Positions 1-8,997 of a stretch of 64,000 nt of DNA are shown piece by piece (positions within the stretch are counted from its first letter, which is position 1; each line of letters opens with the position of its first letter). The position numbers were made by a program, and so were the translations under genes. Source of the DNA: Bacillus sp. HNG (GTDB lineage Bacteria > Bacillota > Bacilli > Bacillales > Bacillaceae_L); contig NZ_QUQV01000005.1 of the NCBI RefSeq assembly GCF_003400205.1, positions 62,001 through 126,000 of the forward strand. The letters are read 5' to 3'. The notes under the pieces are model-generated. The model saw only the letters and a program-made list of their open reading frames with translations. It did not search any database and had not been told where the DNA came from.

Positions 1-1248
1 TTTTCCATCAAGGGTATGAATCATTTCAGCCGTTTCTTTGATATATTCAATCATTCGTTTATTAACATCCATATCCATGCTTTCCTGTGTATAATAAGCA
101 AGTTTAACCGTTTGACCAATCTCAATCTCGCCTTCATCCACTGGAATTCTACCCGCAATGATATTTAATAATGTGGATTTCCCGCTTCCATTTCGACCCA
201 CAATTCCAATTCGGTCACCTGGCTTAACGAGCAAATTCACATCCTCCAAAATTTTCATCCCATTAAAGCTTTTTGACACATTTTTTAGCTCAATGACCTT
301 TTTACCGAGCCTACTGCCGCCAACTGAAATATCCAGTGTTTCGGTATTCACTGTCTTTTTGCCATTCTCAATTTCTTCAAATCGTTGAATTCGTGCTTTT
401 TGCTTGGTTGTTCTGGCCTTAGCCCCACGACGAATCCAAGCCAGCTCACGTCTGTATAAATTTTGACGCTTTAATTCAGAGGCCTGCTCCTGCTCCATCC
501 GAAGCGCTTTTGCCTCTAAAAAGCTACTATAGTTCCCTGTATAGGTATAAAGATTACCCTCATCTAATTCGATAATTCGGTTTGTTACTCGGTCTAAAAA
601 GTACCGATCATGGGTAACAACTAATAAAGCTCCATTGTATTTAGCTAGATAATCCTCAAGCCATTTAATCGTGTCGTAATCCAAATGGTTTGTCGGCTCA
701 TCTAGAATCAGTAAGTCCGGTACCTCAATTAAGCTTTGGGCTAGTGCCACACGCTTCTTTTGTCCCCCTGAAAGTTCCATTACATCTTGAGAAAAGTCCA
801 TTATACCTAGCTTTGATAAGACTGCCTTTGCGTTTGAATTGGCTTCCCACGCATTTGCTGCATCCATTTTTTGCTGGAGATCATATAGTCTTTCCTGATT
901 CGTTGTGCTCATCGGTTCCTTTTCGATTCGAATCATCGCTTCTTCATATTCTTTTAATAACCGAAGGAGTGGTGTATTGCCTTGAAAGACTTGGTCGAGG
1001 ACGGTATTTCCGATTGAAAATTCAGGCTGTTGCGGTAAATAGCTGATTGTGTATCCCTTCGAGTGGGTAATTTCCCCACGGTCCGCTTCTTCCACACCTG
1101 CAATGATTTTTAAAAGCGTTGATTTACCTGTTCCATTGACACCGATGATGCCAATTCGTTCATTATCTGTAATGCTAAAGGATATATCCTCGAACAATGT
1201 TTTTTCGGCATAGCTTTTTGATAAATTTTCAACGGTTAAAAGCCTCAT
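1..1248 (-). CDS. ABC-F ATPase, Uup/YfmR-like (3' part outside window)
   Basis: Soluble ABC-F protein with two ATPase cassettes on one chain and no membrane segment; this family acts at the ribosome E site, and YfmR-type members relieve translational stalls. I translated 416 codons: Walker A GVNGTGKST near residues 36-44, signature LSGGQKKR near 155, Walker B LILDEPTNHLD, a charged inter-domain linker, then a second Walker A GRNGSGKST near 355. Family members are about 630 residues, so roughly the last third lies beyond base 1. The start ATG overlaps the stop of the upstream HD gene by four bases (ATGA), which implies translational coupling. The subfamily (YfmR rather than another Uup-like paralogue) is inferred. 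Confidence 0.9.
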   Translation of the reverse strand, partial: MRLLTVENLSKSYAEKTLFEDISFSITDNERIGIIGVNGTGKSTLLKIIAGVEEADRGEITHSKGYTISYLPQQPEFSIGNTVLDQVFQGNTPLLRLLKEYEEAMIRIEKEPMSTTNQERLYDLQQKMDAANAWEANSNAKAVLSKLGIMDFSQDVMELSGGQKKRVALAQSLIEVPDLLILDEPTNHLDYDTIKWLEDYLAKYNGALLVVTHDRYFLDRVTNRIIELDEGNLYTYTGNYSSFLEAKALRMEQEQASELKRQNLYRRELAWIRRGAKARTTKQKARIQRFEEIENGKKTVNTETLDISVGGSRLGKKVIELKNVSKSFNGMKILEDVNLLVKPGDRIGIVGRNGSGKSTLLNIIAGRIPVDEGEIEIGQTVKLAYYTQESMDMDVNKRMIEYIKETAEMIHTLDGK

Positions 1249-1892
1249 AACTGTCCATTCCATTCTTTATAAAATTGATCAAGAAACGCAGTCATGAAAT
1301 CATGACGTTCTTGGGCTGCTTCTTTTGCTGCATTCGTATTAAGAGTATCCTTTAATTTTAATAATTTCTCATAAAAATGATTGACTGCTGTTGATTTTCC
1401 ATTTCGGTATTCTTCCTTTGTCATGACTTCCCGATATGGTAGATTAGGATCATAGATAAGATCACCGTGTGCTCCTGCGTACGCAAAGGTTCGCGCAATC
1501 CCTATTGCACCGATTGCGTCCAAACGATCAGCGTCCTGGACAACCTGTCCCTCAATGGTTTTCATTGGTGGCCGGTTGCCTCCCTTAAAGGACATAGTCG
1601 AAATAATTTCAATGATCTCTTCTTGTTCAGTTTCTGGTAGAGGTAAGGAAGTTAACCAATCACGAACCTTCCAGAGTCCTTCTTCCTCTGAATTATTTAA
1701 TTTTTCGTCTGCCACATCATGTAATAATGCCGCCATTTCGACGATAAATACATTTGCTTGTTCTTTTTCTGCAAGTTGTATAGCAGCCTTTCTGACGCGT
1801 TCAATATGATACCAGTCATGGCCACTGCTATCATGCTGCAAAATATGTTTAACAAAAGTAATCGTTTTTTCAATCATTTGTTGTTGCTTCAT
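1245..1892 (-). CDS. ypgQ: HD-domain phosphohydrolase, YpgQ/YedJ-like
   Basis: A 215-residue soluble metal-dependent HD hydrolase. The metal ligands are visible as H..DWYHIERV near the N-terminus, ALLHDVADEK (the HD pair) and VQDADRLDAIGAIG further on, the pattern of the YpgQ/YedJ branch, some members of which hydrolyse (d)NTPs. I chose the ATG at 1892 because GGTGGAGGATAAA sits just upstream; the frame stays open 18 codons further but with no ribosome site there. It is co-transcribed with the ABC-F gene through a four-base overlap. The in vivo substrate is not evident. Confidence 0.88.
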   Translation of the reverse strand: MKQQQMIEKTITFVKHILQHDSSGHDWYHIERVRKAAIQLAEKEQANVFIVEMAALLHDVADEKLNNSEEEGLWKVRDWLTSLPLPETEQEEIIEIISTMSFKGGNRPPMKTIEGQVVQDADRLDAIGAIGIARTFAYAGAHGDLIYDPNLPYREVMTKEEYRNGKSTAVNHFYEKLLKLKDTLNTNAAKEAAQERHDFMTAFLDQFYKEWNGQL

Positions 1893-2030
1893 TTTATCCT
1901 CCACCGACATCAATATCGTATCCATTGTATCATAAAATGCCCCCACTAATCTGTCGCGTACCTATAAACCTTTGCATAAAATAAAAAAGCTGGAGAAACT
2001 CCAACTTTAGATGAAAGGTGGTTAATATTT

Positions 2031-2276
2031 ATGTATCATTCAAATAATAGATATCGGGAAATTGGAACTGCATGGTATGGACGTCATGTTGTATTGGTTT
2101 ATTGTAATCCCGTTACCAATCAATTTTTACAGCTTTATAAGAGTCTTCATGCTCCAACAGAGCCGCCACATCCAAATTGCGCGGAAACAATCTCCCAATT
2201 TTTAAGCATTGGCTATAAAATTGCTGCCATTGCTACCCTGTCTCATAACGAGGTACAATACGTACTTGTCAAATAG
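2031..2276 (+). CDS. Small conserved-type hypothetical protein
   Basis: An 81-residue soluble protein that I do not recognise. ATG follows AAAGGTGG with a nine-base gap. The composition is ordinary, with one Cys in HPNCAET and an aromatic-rich N-terminus, and there is no signal peptide or membrane segment. It is divergent from the HD gene and ends two bases before the degV stop, with no visible terminator between them, so the two convergent transcripts probably overlap. Confidence 0.6.
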   Translation: MYHSNNRYREIGTAWYGRHVVLVYCNPVTNQFLQLYKSLHAPTEPPHPNCAETISQFLSIGYKIAAIATLSHNEVQYVLVK

Positions 2277-2278
2277 AA

Positions 2279-3124
2279 TTACTTATTCATCCAGCTGATT
2301 CCAATTGTATTTTCACCAGCATGGACCCCTATAGCTACTCCGAGTGGGTAAGCCTCGATTGAAATATGGTCTGGTGCAAATTCTCTTATCATTTCTTTCC
2401 ATTCCTTTGTCTTGGAATCGTCCAAGCCGTATAAAATATAGATCTCATCCAATTGATCACGCTCGACTGCATCTTTTAGATAACCTACTATTTTACTCGT
2501 TGCCTTATTTTCAGAACGTACTTTTTCTTTAACTGACAGAGCCCCATCGATAATCTGTATGACCGGCTTTATTTGCAGCATACTGCCAAGAAAATATTGG
2601 GCTGTGTTCATTCGCCCACTTCGATGCAATTGCTCTAAGCTTCCGATGATCACATATGTTTCTAGTTTCTGAGCTAAATCGACAATAAGCTTTTCAACTT
2701 CCGCCGATGTCCCACCATTCTGTATAAGCTTCATGCCTTCTTTTATTAATTTTGTCATTGGATAGGTTAAAATTTTTGAATCGATTACCGTAACAGGGAT
2801 ATTTACTAATTCTGCTGCTTGTCTTGCAGACGAAACAGTCCCACTTAATTTTTCAGAGATATGAACAGAGATTATTTCATCATATTTATCTTCAAGACTA
2901 TTATATAATTCCACAAAGCTTCCAATGGAAGGCTGTGATGTCTTTGGAATGGTCTTGGCCGTTTTTAGCCGTTCAAAAAACTGGGTCGGCGTAATCGTAA
3001 CCCCATCAAGGTATTCTTCCTCATCAAAGAAGATGGTCATTGGGATGACGTATATATCCTCATGATTTGAAAGCTCTTCATCTAAAAATGCTGTACTATC
3101 AGTAACCCATGCGATTTTACCCAT
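2279..3124 (-). CDS. DegV family fatty-acid-binding protein
   Basis: A 281-residue DegV/FakB-fold protein that binds a fatty acid, in the manner of FakB, which presents it to the FakA kinase for phosphorylation and entry into phospholipids. Seen: the N-terminal VTDSTAF motif, the TSQPS stretch near residue 76 and the HRSGRMN motif in the second domain. The ATG at 3124 follows AAGGAGG with a good gap; an upstream in-frame start lacks a ribosome site. It stands alone, and no fakA-like kinase is nearby. Which lipid it binds cannot be told from sequence. Confidence 0.88.
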   Translation of the reverse strand: MGKIAWVTDSTAFLDEELSNHEDIYVIPMTIFFDEEEYLDGVTITPTQFFERLKTAKTIPKTSQPSIGSFVELYNSLEDKYDEIISVHISEKLSGTVSSARQAAELVNIPVTVIDSKILTYPMTKLIKEGMKLIQNGGTSAEVEKLIVDLAQKLETYVIIGSLEQLHRSGRMNTAQYFLGSMLQIKPVIQIIDGALSVKEKVRSENKATSKIVGYLKDAVERDQLDEIYILYGLDDSKTKEWKEMIREFAPDHISIEAYPLGVAIGVHAGENTIGISWMNK

Positions 3125-3228
3125 AAATTCGCCTCCTTGTAAATATGCTATAACTATTTTACTATATATCACAAAACAATATTATAGAAATGGGTAAATT
3201 ATCTGAAAATTTAATCCTTTAGTCGTAG

Positions 3229-3253
3229 AAAAAAAAGGCATGATTCGCCCCTT
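3229..3253 (-). terminator. Possible terminator of the fhs operon
   Basis: On the minus strand a GC-rich hairpin of about 7 bp (two G-U pairs) is followed by eight T. It lies just after the stop of the gene at 3252. Confidence 0.45.
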
Positions 3254-3761
3254 ATATGATCGCTTTATGAAGTTGATGAATGGAATCAATGATATAGTCA
3301 ATCATCTCAAGTAAGTCATCAATTTGGTCTTCATGGATTAATCGGTGAAAAATAATTTTATTATTGACCGTATATTGATTTTTTGAACCATACATGAACG
3401 AAATTTCCTGTTGAATCTCTCTTGTTTCACCCCAGATGGTGGTAAGTACTTGTTGGGCCAAAGGACAAGCGTCCAATGACTCCAAATTAAAATTAAATCC
3501 TATTTCAAGGAGACATCCTGGGTTTCGATTCTTATTTCTAAGTTCAGCAACTAGATTATCAAGATCCATTGTCAAATCCATATAGGCTTGGATTTGGTCA
3601 ATTGTTTTGTCTCTGAAGGCAATGTGATAGTGCCTGCCCATTTTTGCCAAATCGACCTGGTCTTGACGATCGATAATCACGATCTTTCCTTCTAAGTCTA
3701 AATCATAAAGGGCGCCTTCGATGACGACCTTTAAGTTTTCAAATACAGTTGGATCAAACAT
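3252..3761 (-). CDS. Hypothetical protein downstream of fhs
   Basis: A 169-residue acidic soluble protein of unknown family. Start chosen at the ATG (MFDPTVFENL) because AAGGAAGG lies seven bases upstream; an ATG two codons earlier is too close to that site. It has one Cys pair region (PGCLLEIG and DACPLAQ) and a mostly helical C-terminus. It begins 100 bases after the fhs stop on the same strand and is probably the last gene of that transcript, so a role beside folate/C1 metabolism is possible but unproven. Confidence 0.7.
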   Translation of the reverse strand: MFDPTVFENLKVVIEGALYDLDLEGKIVIIDRQDQVDLAKMGRHYHIAFRDKTIDQIQAYMDLTMDLDNLVAELRNKNRNPGCLLEIGFNFNLESLDACPLAQQVLTTIWGETREIQQEISFMYGSKNQYTVNNKIIFHRLIHEDQIDDLLEMIDYIIDSIHQLHKAII

Positions 3762-3861
3762 GTGCATACCTTCCTTTTTCGAAAAAAGCGGGACGAACCC
3801 TTGAAATAAAGACTTGGCTATTTTTCCAGCCGGCATTAGAGATTCGTCCCAAAGCAAAAAG

Positions 3862-5550
3862 TTAAAACAACCCGACTGCCTTTCCGTCTTCAGTCACACC
3901 CATGTTGAGGGCAGCTGGTTTTTTTGGAAGTCCTGGCATGGTCATGACATCACCGGTTAAAGCAACGATAAAGCCAGCCCCAATAGATGGTCGGAATTCA
4001 CGGATAGTAATGGTGAAATCAGCTGGACGGCCTAGTAAGGTTGGGTCATCGGAAAGTGAATACTGAGTTTTCGCCATACAGATTGGGAGATTGCCCCAAC
4101 CGAATTTCTCGAAATCGAGTATTTGCTTTTTCGCCTTAGAAGAAAACTCCACATCCTTCGCCCCATAAACCGTCTTTGCAATCGTTTTTACTTTATCTTC
4201 AATAGAAGAAGATAAATCATAGATCGGTGCAAAATGATTTTCTCCAGTTTCAATGACTTCAAGAACTTTCTTTGCAAGCTCAATTCCACCTTCTCCACCC
4301 TTTTCCCAAACCTCTGTAAGGGCAACTGGATATGAATGTTCCTCACACCACGTTTCAATTTTCTCTACTTCTTTTTCTGTATCTGTAACAAAGCGATTGA
4401 TTGCGACTACAAACGGCAAACCAAAAGCTTGAACCGTCTCAATATGCTTTTGCAAGTTCTCTAAGCCCTTAGATAATGCCTCGACATTCTCTTCTTTGAG
4501 ATTTTCCTTTGCAACACCACCGTGCATTTTCAAAGCGCGATTTGTCGCAACAATGACAACCGCCTCTGGCTTAATATCTGCATATCTTGCTTTAATGTCG
4601 AGAAACTTCTCAGCACCAAGGTCTGCACCAAATCCACCCTCTGTTAATACATAATCGGCTAATTTTGCCGCCATTTTAGTGGCAATAACGGAATTACAGC
4701 CGTGAGCGATATTGGCGAATGGTCCACCATGAATTAATGCAGGTGTATGTTCAAGTGTTTGAACTAAATTCGGTTTAATTGCATCCTTTAATAAAAGCGT
4801 AAGTGCCCCTTCTGCACCAAGGTCACTAGCTGTGACCGGTTGTTTATGTATATCATAGCCTACTACTATTTTAGATAACCTCTTCTTCAGATCCTGTAAG
4901 TCTGTTGCAAGGCAGAAAATAGCCATAATCTCAGATGCAACAGTAATATCAAATCCGTCCTCTCGGGGAACACCTTGCGTCGGACCGCCAAGCCCAACAA
5001 TCACGTTACGTAAAGCACGGTCATTTAAATCTACAACTCGTTTCCAAGAAACACGTCTTACATCAATTTGAAGCTCATTTCCTTGGTGGATATGGTTATC
5101 AAGTAAGGCGGACAAAGTGTTATTTGCTGTCGTAATCGCGTGAAAATCACCGGTAAAATGAAGATTAATTTCCTCCATCGGAATTACCTGTGAATACCCA
5201 CCACCTGTTGCTCCACCTTTAATTCCCATTGTTGGCCCGAGTGACGGTTCTCGCATTGCGATCATCGCATTTTTACCAAGCTTTGCAAGACCTTGTCCAA
5301 GTCCAACCGTAACTGTCGACTTCCCTTCACCAGCTGGCGTAGGATTAATTGATGTTACGAGAATGACTTTGCCATCCTTTTTCTTTTCTAGGCGCTTCAT
5401 CACATCCAACGAAATTTTTGCTTTGTAATGACCATAGGGTTCCACTTCTTCATCAAGTAAATCAAGTTGCTGCACAATCTCCTTTATCGGCTTTAACTCA
5501 GCCTCTTGAGCAATTTCAATATCAGACTTATACTTCGTTGAAAATCCCAT
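3862..5550 (-). CDS. fhs: Formate-tetrahydrofolate ligase
   Basis: Makes 10-formyl-THF from formate, THF and ATP in the cytoplasm, feeding purine and formyl-methionine synthesis. The 562 residues match the usual length. The ATP site is visible as [19 protein letters not shown] near residue 70, followed by the conserved [21 protein letters not shown] region (written here as one motif of the family) and the C-terminal [12 protein letters not shown] loop. I prefer the third of three close ATGs (5550), which has GGGGG eight bases upstream. It is divergent from metA and shares a 200-base intergenic region with it. Confidence 0.97.
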   Translation of the reverse strand: MGFSTKYKSDIEIAQEAELKPIKEIVQQLDLLDEEVEPYGHYKAKISLDVMKRLEKKKDGKVILVTSINPTPAGEGKSTVTVGLGQGLAKLGKNAMIAMREPSLGPTMGIKGGATGGGYSQVIPMEEINLHFTGDFHAITTANNTLSALLDNHIHQGNELQIDVRRVSWKRVVDLNDRALRNVIVGLGGPTQGVPREDGFDITVASEIMAIFCLATDLQDLKKRLSKIVVGYDIHKQPVTASDLGAEGALTLLLKDAIKPNLVQTLEHTPALIHGGPFANIAHGCNSVIATKMAAKLADYVLTEGGFGADLGAEKFLDIKARYADIKPEAVVIVATNRALKMHGGVAKENLKEENVEALSKGLENLQKHIETVQAFGLPFVVAINRFVTDTEKEVEKIETWCEEHSYPVALTEVWEKGGEGGIELAKKVLEVIETGENHFAPIYDLSSSIEDKVKTIAKTVYGAKDVEFSSKAKKQILDFEKFGWGNLPICMAKTQYSLSDDPTLLGRPADFTITIREFRPSIGAGFIVALTGDVMTMPGLPKKPAALNMGVTEDGKAVGLF

Positions 5551-5624
5551 GTACATTACCCCCATGACTTATTCGTATAGTTCTTACCTTATCATCTCTA
5601 TCTTACATTATTCAGTATGTAAGT

Positions 5625-5660
5625 ATAAAGGAAAACCTCTATTTAATGGATTTCCTTTAT
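5625..5660. promoter_or_regulatory. 13-bp inverted repeat between fhs and metA
   Basis: Arms 5625-5637 and 5648-5660 are complementary over 13 positions with one A-A mismatch, around a 10-base loop. No T-run follows on either strand, so it is not a standard terminator. Its place between two divergent promoters suggests an operator or a control hairpin; the regulator is unknown. Confidence 0.4.
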
Positions 5661-5687
5661 TACGTAAAACGAATAAAGATATTTTAA

Positions 5688-5717
5688 TTGATATTCATGT
5701 GTGAATTGTTGTAAAAT
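5688..5717 (+). promoter_or_regulatory. Candidate sigma-A promoter of metA
   Basis: TTGATA (5688-5693), 18 bases, then TAAAAT (5712-5717), about 34 bases before the metA start. I see no S-box or T-box leader. Confidence 0.4.
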
Positions 5718-5750
5718 TTCAATTATACGATAAATAGGGGGATGATAGGA

Positions 5751-6656
5751 TTGCCAATTAATATACCTCAAGACCTTCCAGCGAAAGAAGTGTTGGAATC
5801 TGAAAATATATTTGTGATGGATGAAGACCGTGCTTATAGCCAAGATATTCGTCCACTTAATATAGTAATCTTAAACATTATGCCTGAAAAAGAACGAACA
5901 GAAACTCAGCTCCTTAGACTTCTAGGAAATTCTCCATTGCAGTTGAATATTACGCTTTTATTTCCAGAAACTCATGTCGCCAAAAACACTGGAAAAAATC
6001 ATCTTGATAAATTTTACACATCATTTTCTAGCATCAAGCACAAAAAATTTGATGGAATGATCATTACAGGTGCCCCCATCGAGCACCTTTCTTTTGAGGA
6101 TGTGAATTATTGGGAAGAACTCAAAGAAATCATGGAATGGACGAAAACAAATGTGACTTCGACCCTACATATTTGCTGGGGAGCACAAGCAGGACTTTTT
6201 TATCATTATGGGGTTAAGAAATATCCTCTACCTGAAAAATGTACAGGTGTATTTCACCACCGCTTGGTAAATAAGGATGTTAAACTTGTTCGTGGTTTTG
6301 ATGATTTCTATTTTGTCCCACATTCCCGGTTTACAGAGGTTACACTTGAAGAAATAAAAAAAACAGAAGGATTAACCTTGTTGTCTGTTTCTGATGAGGC
6401 AGGAGTGTGTTTAGTTACCTCAAATGATGGCAAGCAAATTTTCCTAACAGGGCACCCTGAATATGATGTCAACACATTAAAAGAGGAATATGAACGCGAC
6501 CTTGCAAAAGGAAAAGTAATTATCCCAGTTAATTATTTTCCTAATAATGATCCGGCCAATCCACCTATTCATAGCTGGAGATCGCATTCATACCTGCTAT
6601 TTGCGAACTGGCTCAATTATTATGTTTATCAGGAAACACCATATGACTGGGAATAA
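5751..6656 (+). CDS. metA: Homoserine O-acetyltransferase MetA
   Basis: Acylates homoserine at the first committed step of methionine synthesis. I chose the TTG at 5751 (giving PINIPQDLP after Met), because AGGGGG lies nine bases upstream and the resulting 301 residues match the family; an ATG three codons earlier overlaps that site. With this start the catalytic Cys is C142 (HICWGAQAG) and the His/Glu pair H235/E237 (GHPEYD). Residue 111 is Glu, which in this family goes with acetyl-CoA rather than succinyl-CoA use. It ends at a shared bidirectional terminator. Confidence 0.95.
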   Translation: MPINIPQDLPAKEVLESENIFVMDEDRAYSQDIRPLNIVILNIMPEKERTETQLLRLLGNSPLQLNITLLFPETHVAKNTGKNHLDKFYTSFSSIKHKKFDGMIITGAPIEHLSFEDVNYWEELKEIMEWTKTNVTSTLHICWGAQAGLFYHYGVKKYPLPEKCTGVFHHRLVNKDVKLVRGFDDFYFVPHSRFTEVTLEEIKKTEGLTLLSVSDEAGVCLVTSNDGKQIFLTGHPEYDVNTLKEEYERDLAKGKVIIPVNYFPNNDPANPPIHSWRSHSYLLFANWLNYYVYQETPYDWE

Positions 6657-6690
6657 AAAAGAGGTATCTCACGGTCGAGATACCTTTTTT
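6656..6690. terminator. Bidirectional terminator metA / methyltransferase
   Basis: Perfect 9-bp stem (6662-6670 with 6677-6685), 6-base loop, A-run before and T-run after, between two convergent genes. The stop codon of the minus-strand gene lies in the T-run. Confidence 0.9.
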
Positions 6691-7369
6691 AATTCTTCTT
6701 TAAAATAAACACCCACATAAATGATAACGCCTGTTTTAGCTCCCTTGGCAGCCCCTTTATCATCTCTTTGTTTACAGCATCTTTATAAACCGGTTGACCA
6801 TCGACAACCGTCCAGCCATTTTCTGAAACCAATTGTTCAAATTCCCATGGCATCATCGTGTTTTGGATGACTTTTTTACCGTACAAGCGTGAATAAGCAT
6901 GTTGCCGAGGACCTGCTGTTGGACCCAACAGCCCCGCACAAAAGATACCACCTGGTTTTGTCACTCGCTTGATTTCATTGATCGCCTGTAGTGGATCCTC
7001 AGTCCACTCAATTGAGTTAATGGCCATAACCCCTGAAAAAGTTTCATCCTCAAAAGGAAGTGCACTTAAATCGCCTTGTACAAATGAAAGACCCTTAGAC
7101 GTGCTTCGTTTGTTTGCTTTTTCAATCATTTCAGTTGAAATGTCCGTACCTATCACCTGATAGCCACGCTCAGCAAGTAAAAATGACCCGAAACCGTCAC
7201 CACAGCCCGCATCTAAGAGTAAAGTATCGTTCTGAAGGAATTGTGTAAAAAACGGATTAATCGTGGAACGGCTCCCCGAATTCCACATTGCTTGGCTTTG
7301 TTTGCTCCAAAAATCCGCACGATCATCCCATTGCTTTTCCGCCTCTTCATGCCATTTGAAATCAGTCAT
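6689..7369 (-). CDS. Class I SAM-dependent methyltransferase
   Basis: A 226-residue UbiE/BioC-like methyltransferase fold. Motif I LLDAGCGDGFGS near residues 51-62 binds SAM, acidic residue in GTDIS closes the ribose site, and GDLSALPFEDETF plus VTKPGG are the usual later motifs. ATG follows GGAGGGCGGATAGG. It is monocistronic between two terminators. The substrate is unknown: small-molecule methylation is more likely than RNA given the fold. Confidence 0.85.
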   Translation of the reverse strand: MTDFKWHEEAEKQWDDRADFWSKQSQAMWNSGSRSTINPFFTQFLQNDTLLLDAGCGDGFGSFLLAERGYQVIGTDISTEMIEKANKRSTSKGLSFVQGDLSALPFEDETFSGVMAINSIEWTEDPLQAINEIKRVTKPGGIFCAGLLGPTAGPRQHAYSRLYGKKVIQNTMMPWEFEQLVSENGWTVVDGQPVYKDAVNKEMIKGLPRELKQALSFMWVFILKKN

Positions 7370-7411
7370 CCTATCCGCCCTCCCCAGTATCTACCAATCA
7401 TTATAACAAAG

Positions 7412-7439
7412 AAAAACAATGAGACACCAGCCTCATTGT
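7412..7439 (-). terminator. Terminator of the TetR-SCP2-SDR operon
   Basis: 8-bp perfect stem (7416-7423 with 7432-7439) followed on the minus strand by TTTTTC. Confidence 0.8.
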
Positions 7440-7441
7440 GA

Positions 7442-8503
7442 TTACGTAATATGTATTTTTTTATCTTGATCAAGACGATGCTGCTTATAATACGTTACGA
7501 TATTTCTTACATAATCTTTGAAATCAGGGCATGTCAATCCGCCTTTTTCAAGAACTTTTTTCGCTTCACTTGCGTCATACTGCGTTGGACATCTAAAATA
7601 TTCAACCGCTTCCTTCTCTACCCCAAAGAATTTCCGCATAAAGGACAAAGAGAGTCCAAGTTCTACTAGTGTTGGAGAAATCGTCCATGTTGGCTTTTTA
7701 CCCAGTAATTCCTCACAAATCATACGGTATAAATCTCGTGCTTGATGTGGGTTCGGATCTGTAAGATGAAAAGTTTTCCTTTCTGCTTCTTCTGCCTCTG
7801 ATAAATAAACCGTAGCATTAATCAGGTAGTCGTACGGCACAACATTAAATAAGACATCCCCCTTCCCTAAGTGAGGAATTGGCATAAAGCGGATCCGGTC
7901 TAAAATCCGCATGATAAAATAAGGTCCATCGAATTTCGACGTCTCACCGGTTTCGGAGTTTCCTACCGTAATTCCAGGTCGAATAACGGTATAAGGAACA
8001 TCCTTAAGCTCCTGAACAAGTACCTCTGCCTTGTATTTTGTTTCTTCATAATGATTTTTAAATTGCTGACCCATTTGAAGTTCAGTTTCTCTAATCAGGC
8101 CAGTACGGTTTCCCGATACATATGCCGTACTAAAATACACATATCTTTCCAAATGTTGTAATGATTGAACGAACTGATTAATATTTTTTGTCCCCTCGAC
8201 ATTTACTTTTTCCGCGATCAGTTGTGGTACAGCCAAATCATATATAGCAGCTAGATGAAAAACATGGGTTAATTTTTCACGGAGTAGATCACTATCCTCC
8301 TCTGAAAAACCAAGTGATTCTTCGGTGATATCCCCTAGTTTTACTTCAACCTTATCTAAACCTTTGATTCTCTCATTTGCTAATTCAAATTGGCTTGGAT
8401 GAACCAATAATACAAAACGAGCACTTTCGTATTTTTGCATCAATGCATGTAGCAGTCTTGTTGCTAAAAAGCCCGGAAAACCAGTCATTAAAACATGCTT
8501 CAT
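7442..8503 (-). CDS. NAD(P)-dependent SDR, extended / acyl-reductase-like
   Basis: A 353-residue extended short-chain dehydrogenase. The N-terminal Rossmann motif is TGFPGFLATRLL (residues 7-18), the active-site pair is the YEETK stretch near residue 150 after STAYVSG, and VFHLAAIYD and TVIRPGITVGNS are the usual structural motifs. The sequence leans to the NAD-binding-4 / fatty-acyl-reductase-like branch. ATG 8503 follows AAAGGAGTGAAAGT. It is last in an operon with an SCP2 lipid carrier and a TetR regulator, which points to a lipid-derived substrate (inference). Confidence 0.85.
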   Translation of the reverse strand: MKHVLMTGFPGFLATRLLHALMQKYESARFVLLVHPSQFELANERIKGLDKVEVKLGDITEESLGFSEEDSDLLREKLTHVFHLAAIYDLAVPQLIAEKVNVEGTKNINQFVQSLQHLERYVYFSTAYVSGNRTGLIRETELQMGQQFKNHYEETKYKAEVLVQELKDVPYTVIRPGITVGNSETGETSKFDGPYFIMRILDRIRFMPIPHLGKGDVLFNVVPYDYLINATVYLSEAEEAERKTFHLTDPNPHQARDLYRMICEELLGKKPTWTISPTLVELGLSLSFMRKFFGVEKEAVEYFRCPTQYDASEAKKVLEKGGLTCPDFKDYVRNIVTYYKQHRLDQDKKIHIT

Positions 8504-8554
8504 ACTTTCACTCCTTTCCAAAATTAAGCCAGACGCACTACTAAAGGTAGATGC

Positions 8555-8917
8555 TTATAAATATTCTTTTAGATTATATTCGCGTAAAAGCCCCTCTAAC
8601 TTTATGGCTTTGCCAATATCCCCTTTTATTTTTAGTTTTCCTGTCATGAAAGCTGCAGTCCCATTTAGCTTTCCTGCTAAAAATTTTCTAAAGTTTTCGA
8701 GCGATAAAACTAAGGTACAATTTGCACCCTCCACCTCTTCAGATACTTTCGCTTTACCCTCCGCTAATTGGAGTTGAAATGTCCCTTCTTCATCCCCAGT
8801 AATATTGAATTGATAAATAACATTCACGCCATCAATTGGACCTGGGTTTTGATTAATAACTTTTTCAATTTTTTCCATTAATTCTGGTAACCTAACATTT
8901 TCCATTTCATTTACCAT
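8555..8917 (-). CDS. SCP2 sterol-carrier-like lipid-binding protein
   Basis: A 120-residue stand-alone SCP2 domain. The C-terminal half shows the family pattern: a beta strand with QLQLAEGKAKV, then DNF-like LVLSLENFRKFLAGKLNG, then AFMTGKLKIKGDIGKAIKLEG. Such domains form a hydrophobic tunnel that binds acyl chains or acyl-CoA. I chose the ATG at 8917 with AGGAGG eight bases upstream; the frame is open further but lacks a site. It is second in the TetR-SCP2-SDR operon and probably hands a lipid to the SDR (inference). Confidence 0.85.
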   Translation of the reverse strand: MVNEMENVRLPELMEKIEKVINQNPGPIDGVNVIYQFNITGDEEGTFQLQLAEGKAKVSEEVEGANCTLVLSLENFRKFLAGKLNGTAAFMTGKLKIKGDIGKAIKLEGLLREYNLKEYL

Positions 8918-8997
8918 ACTGCTAACCTCCTCTAAAAACCTAGTAATATACGATTTGAAAAACGAGTACGCAATCGTATCCGCCATTCAAAAAAAGT

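Noticed and set aside
690-1046. A 118-codon plus-strand open frame
   Set aside because: Antisense to the ABC-F gene, which has full motifs in its own frame.
5551-5750. SAM (S-box) or T-box riboswitch before metA
   Set aside because: No GAAATTAAA-like S-box elements, T-box sequence or terminator; only a palindrome is seen.
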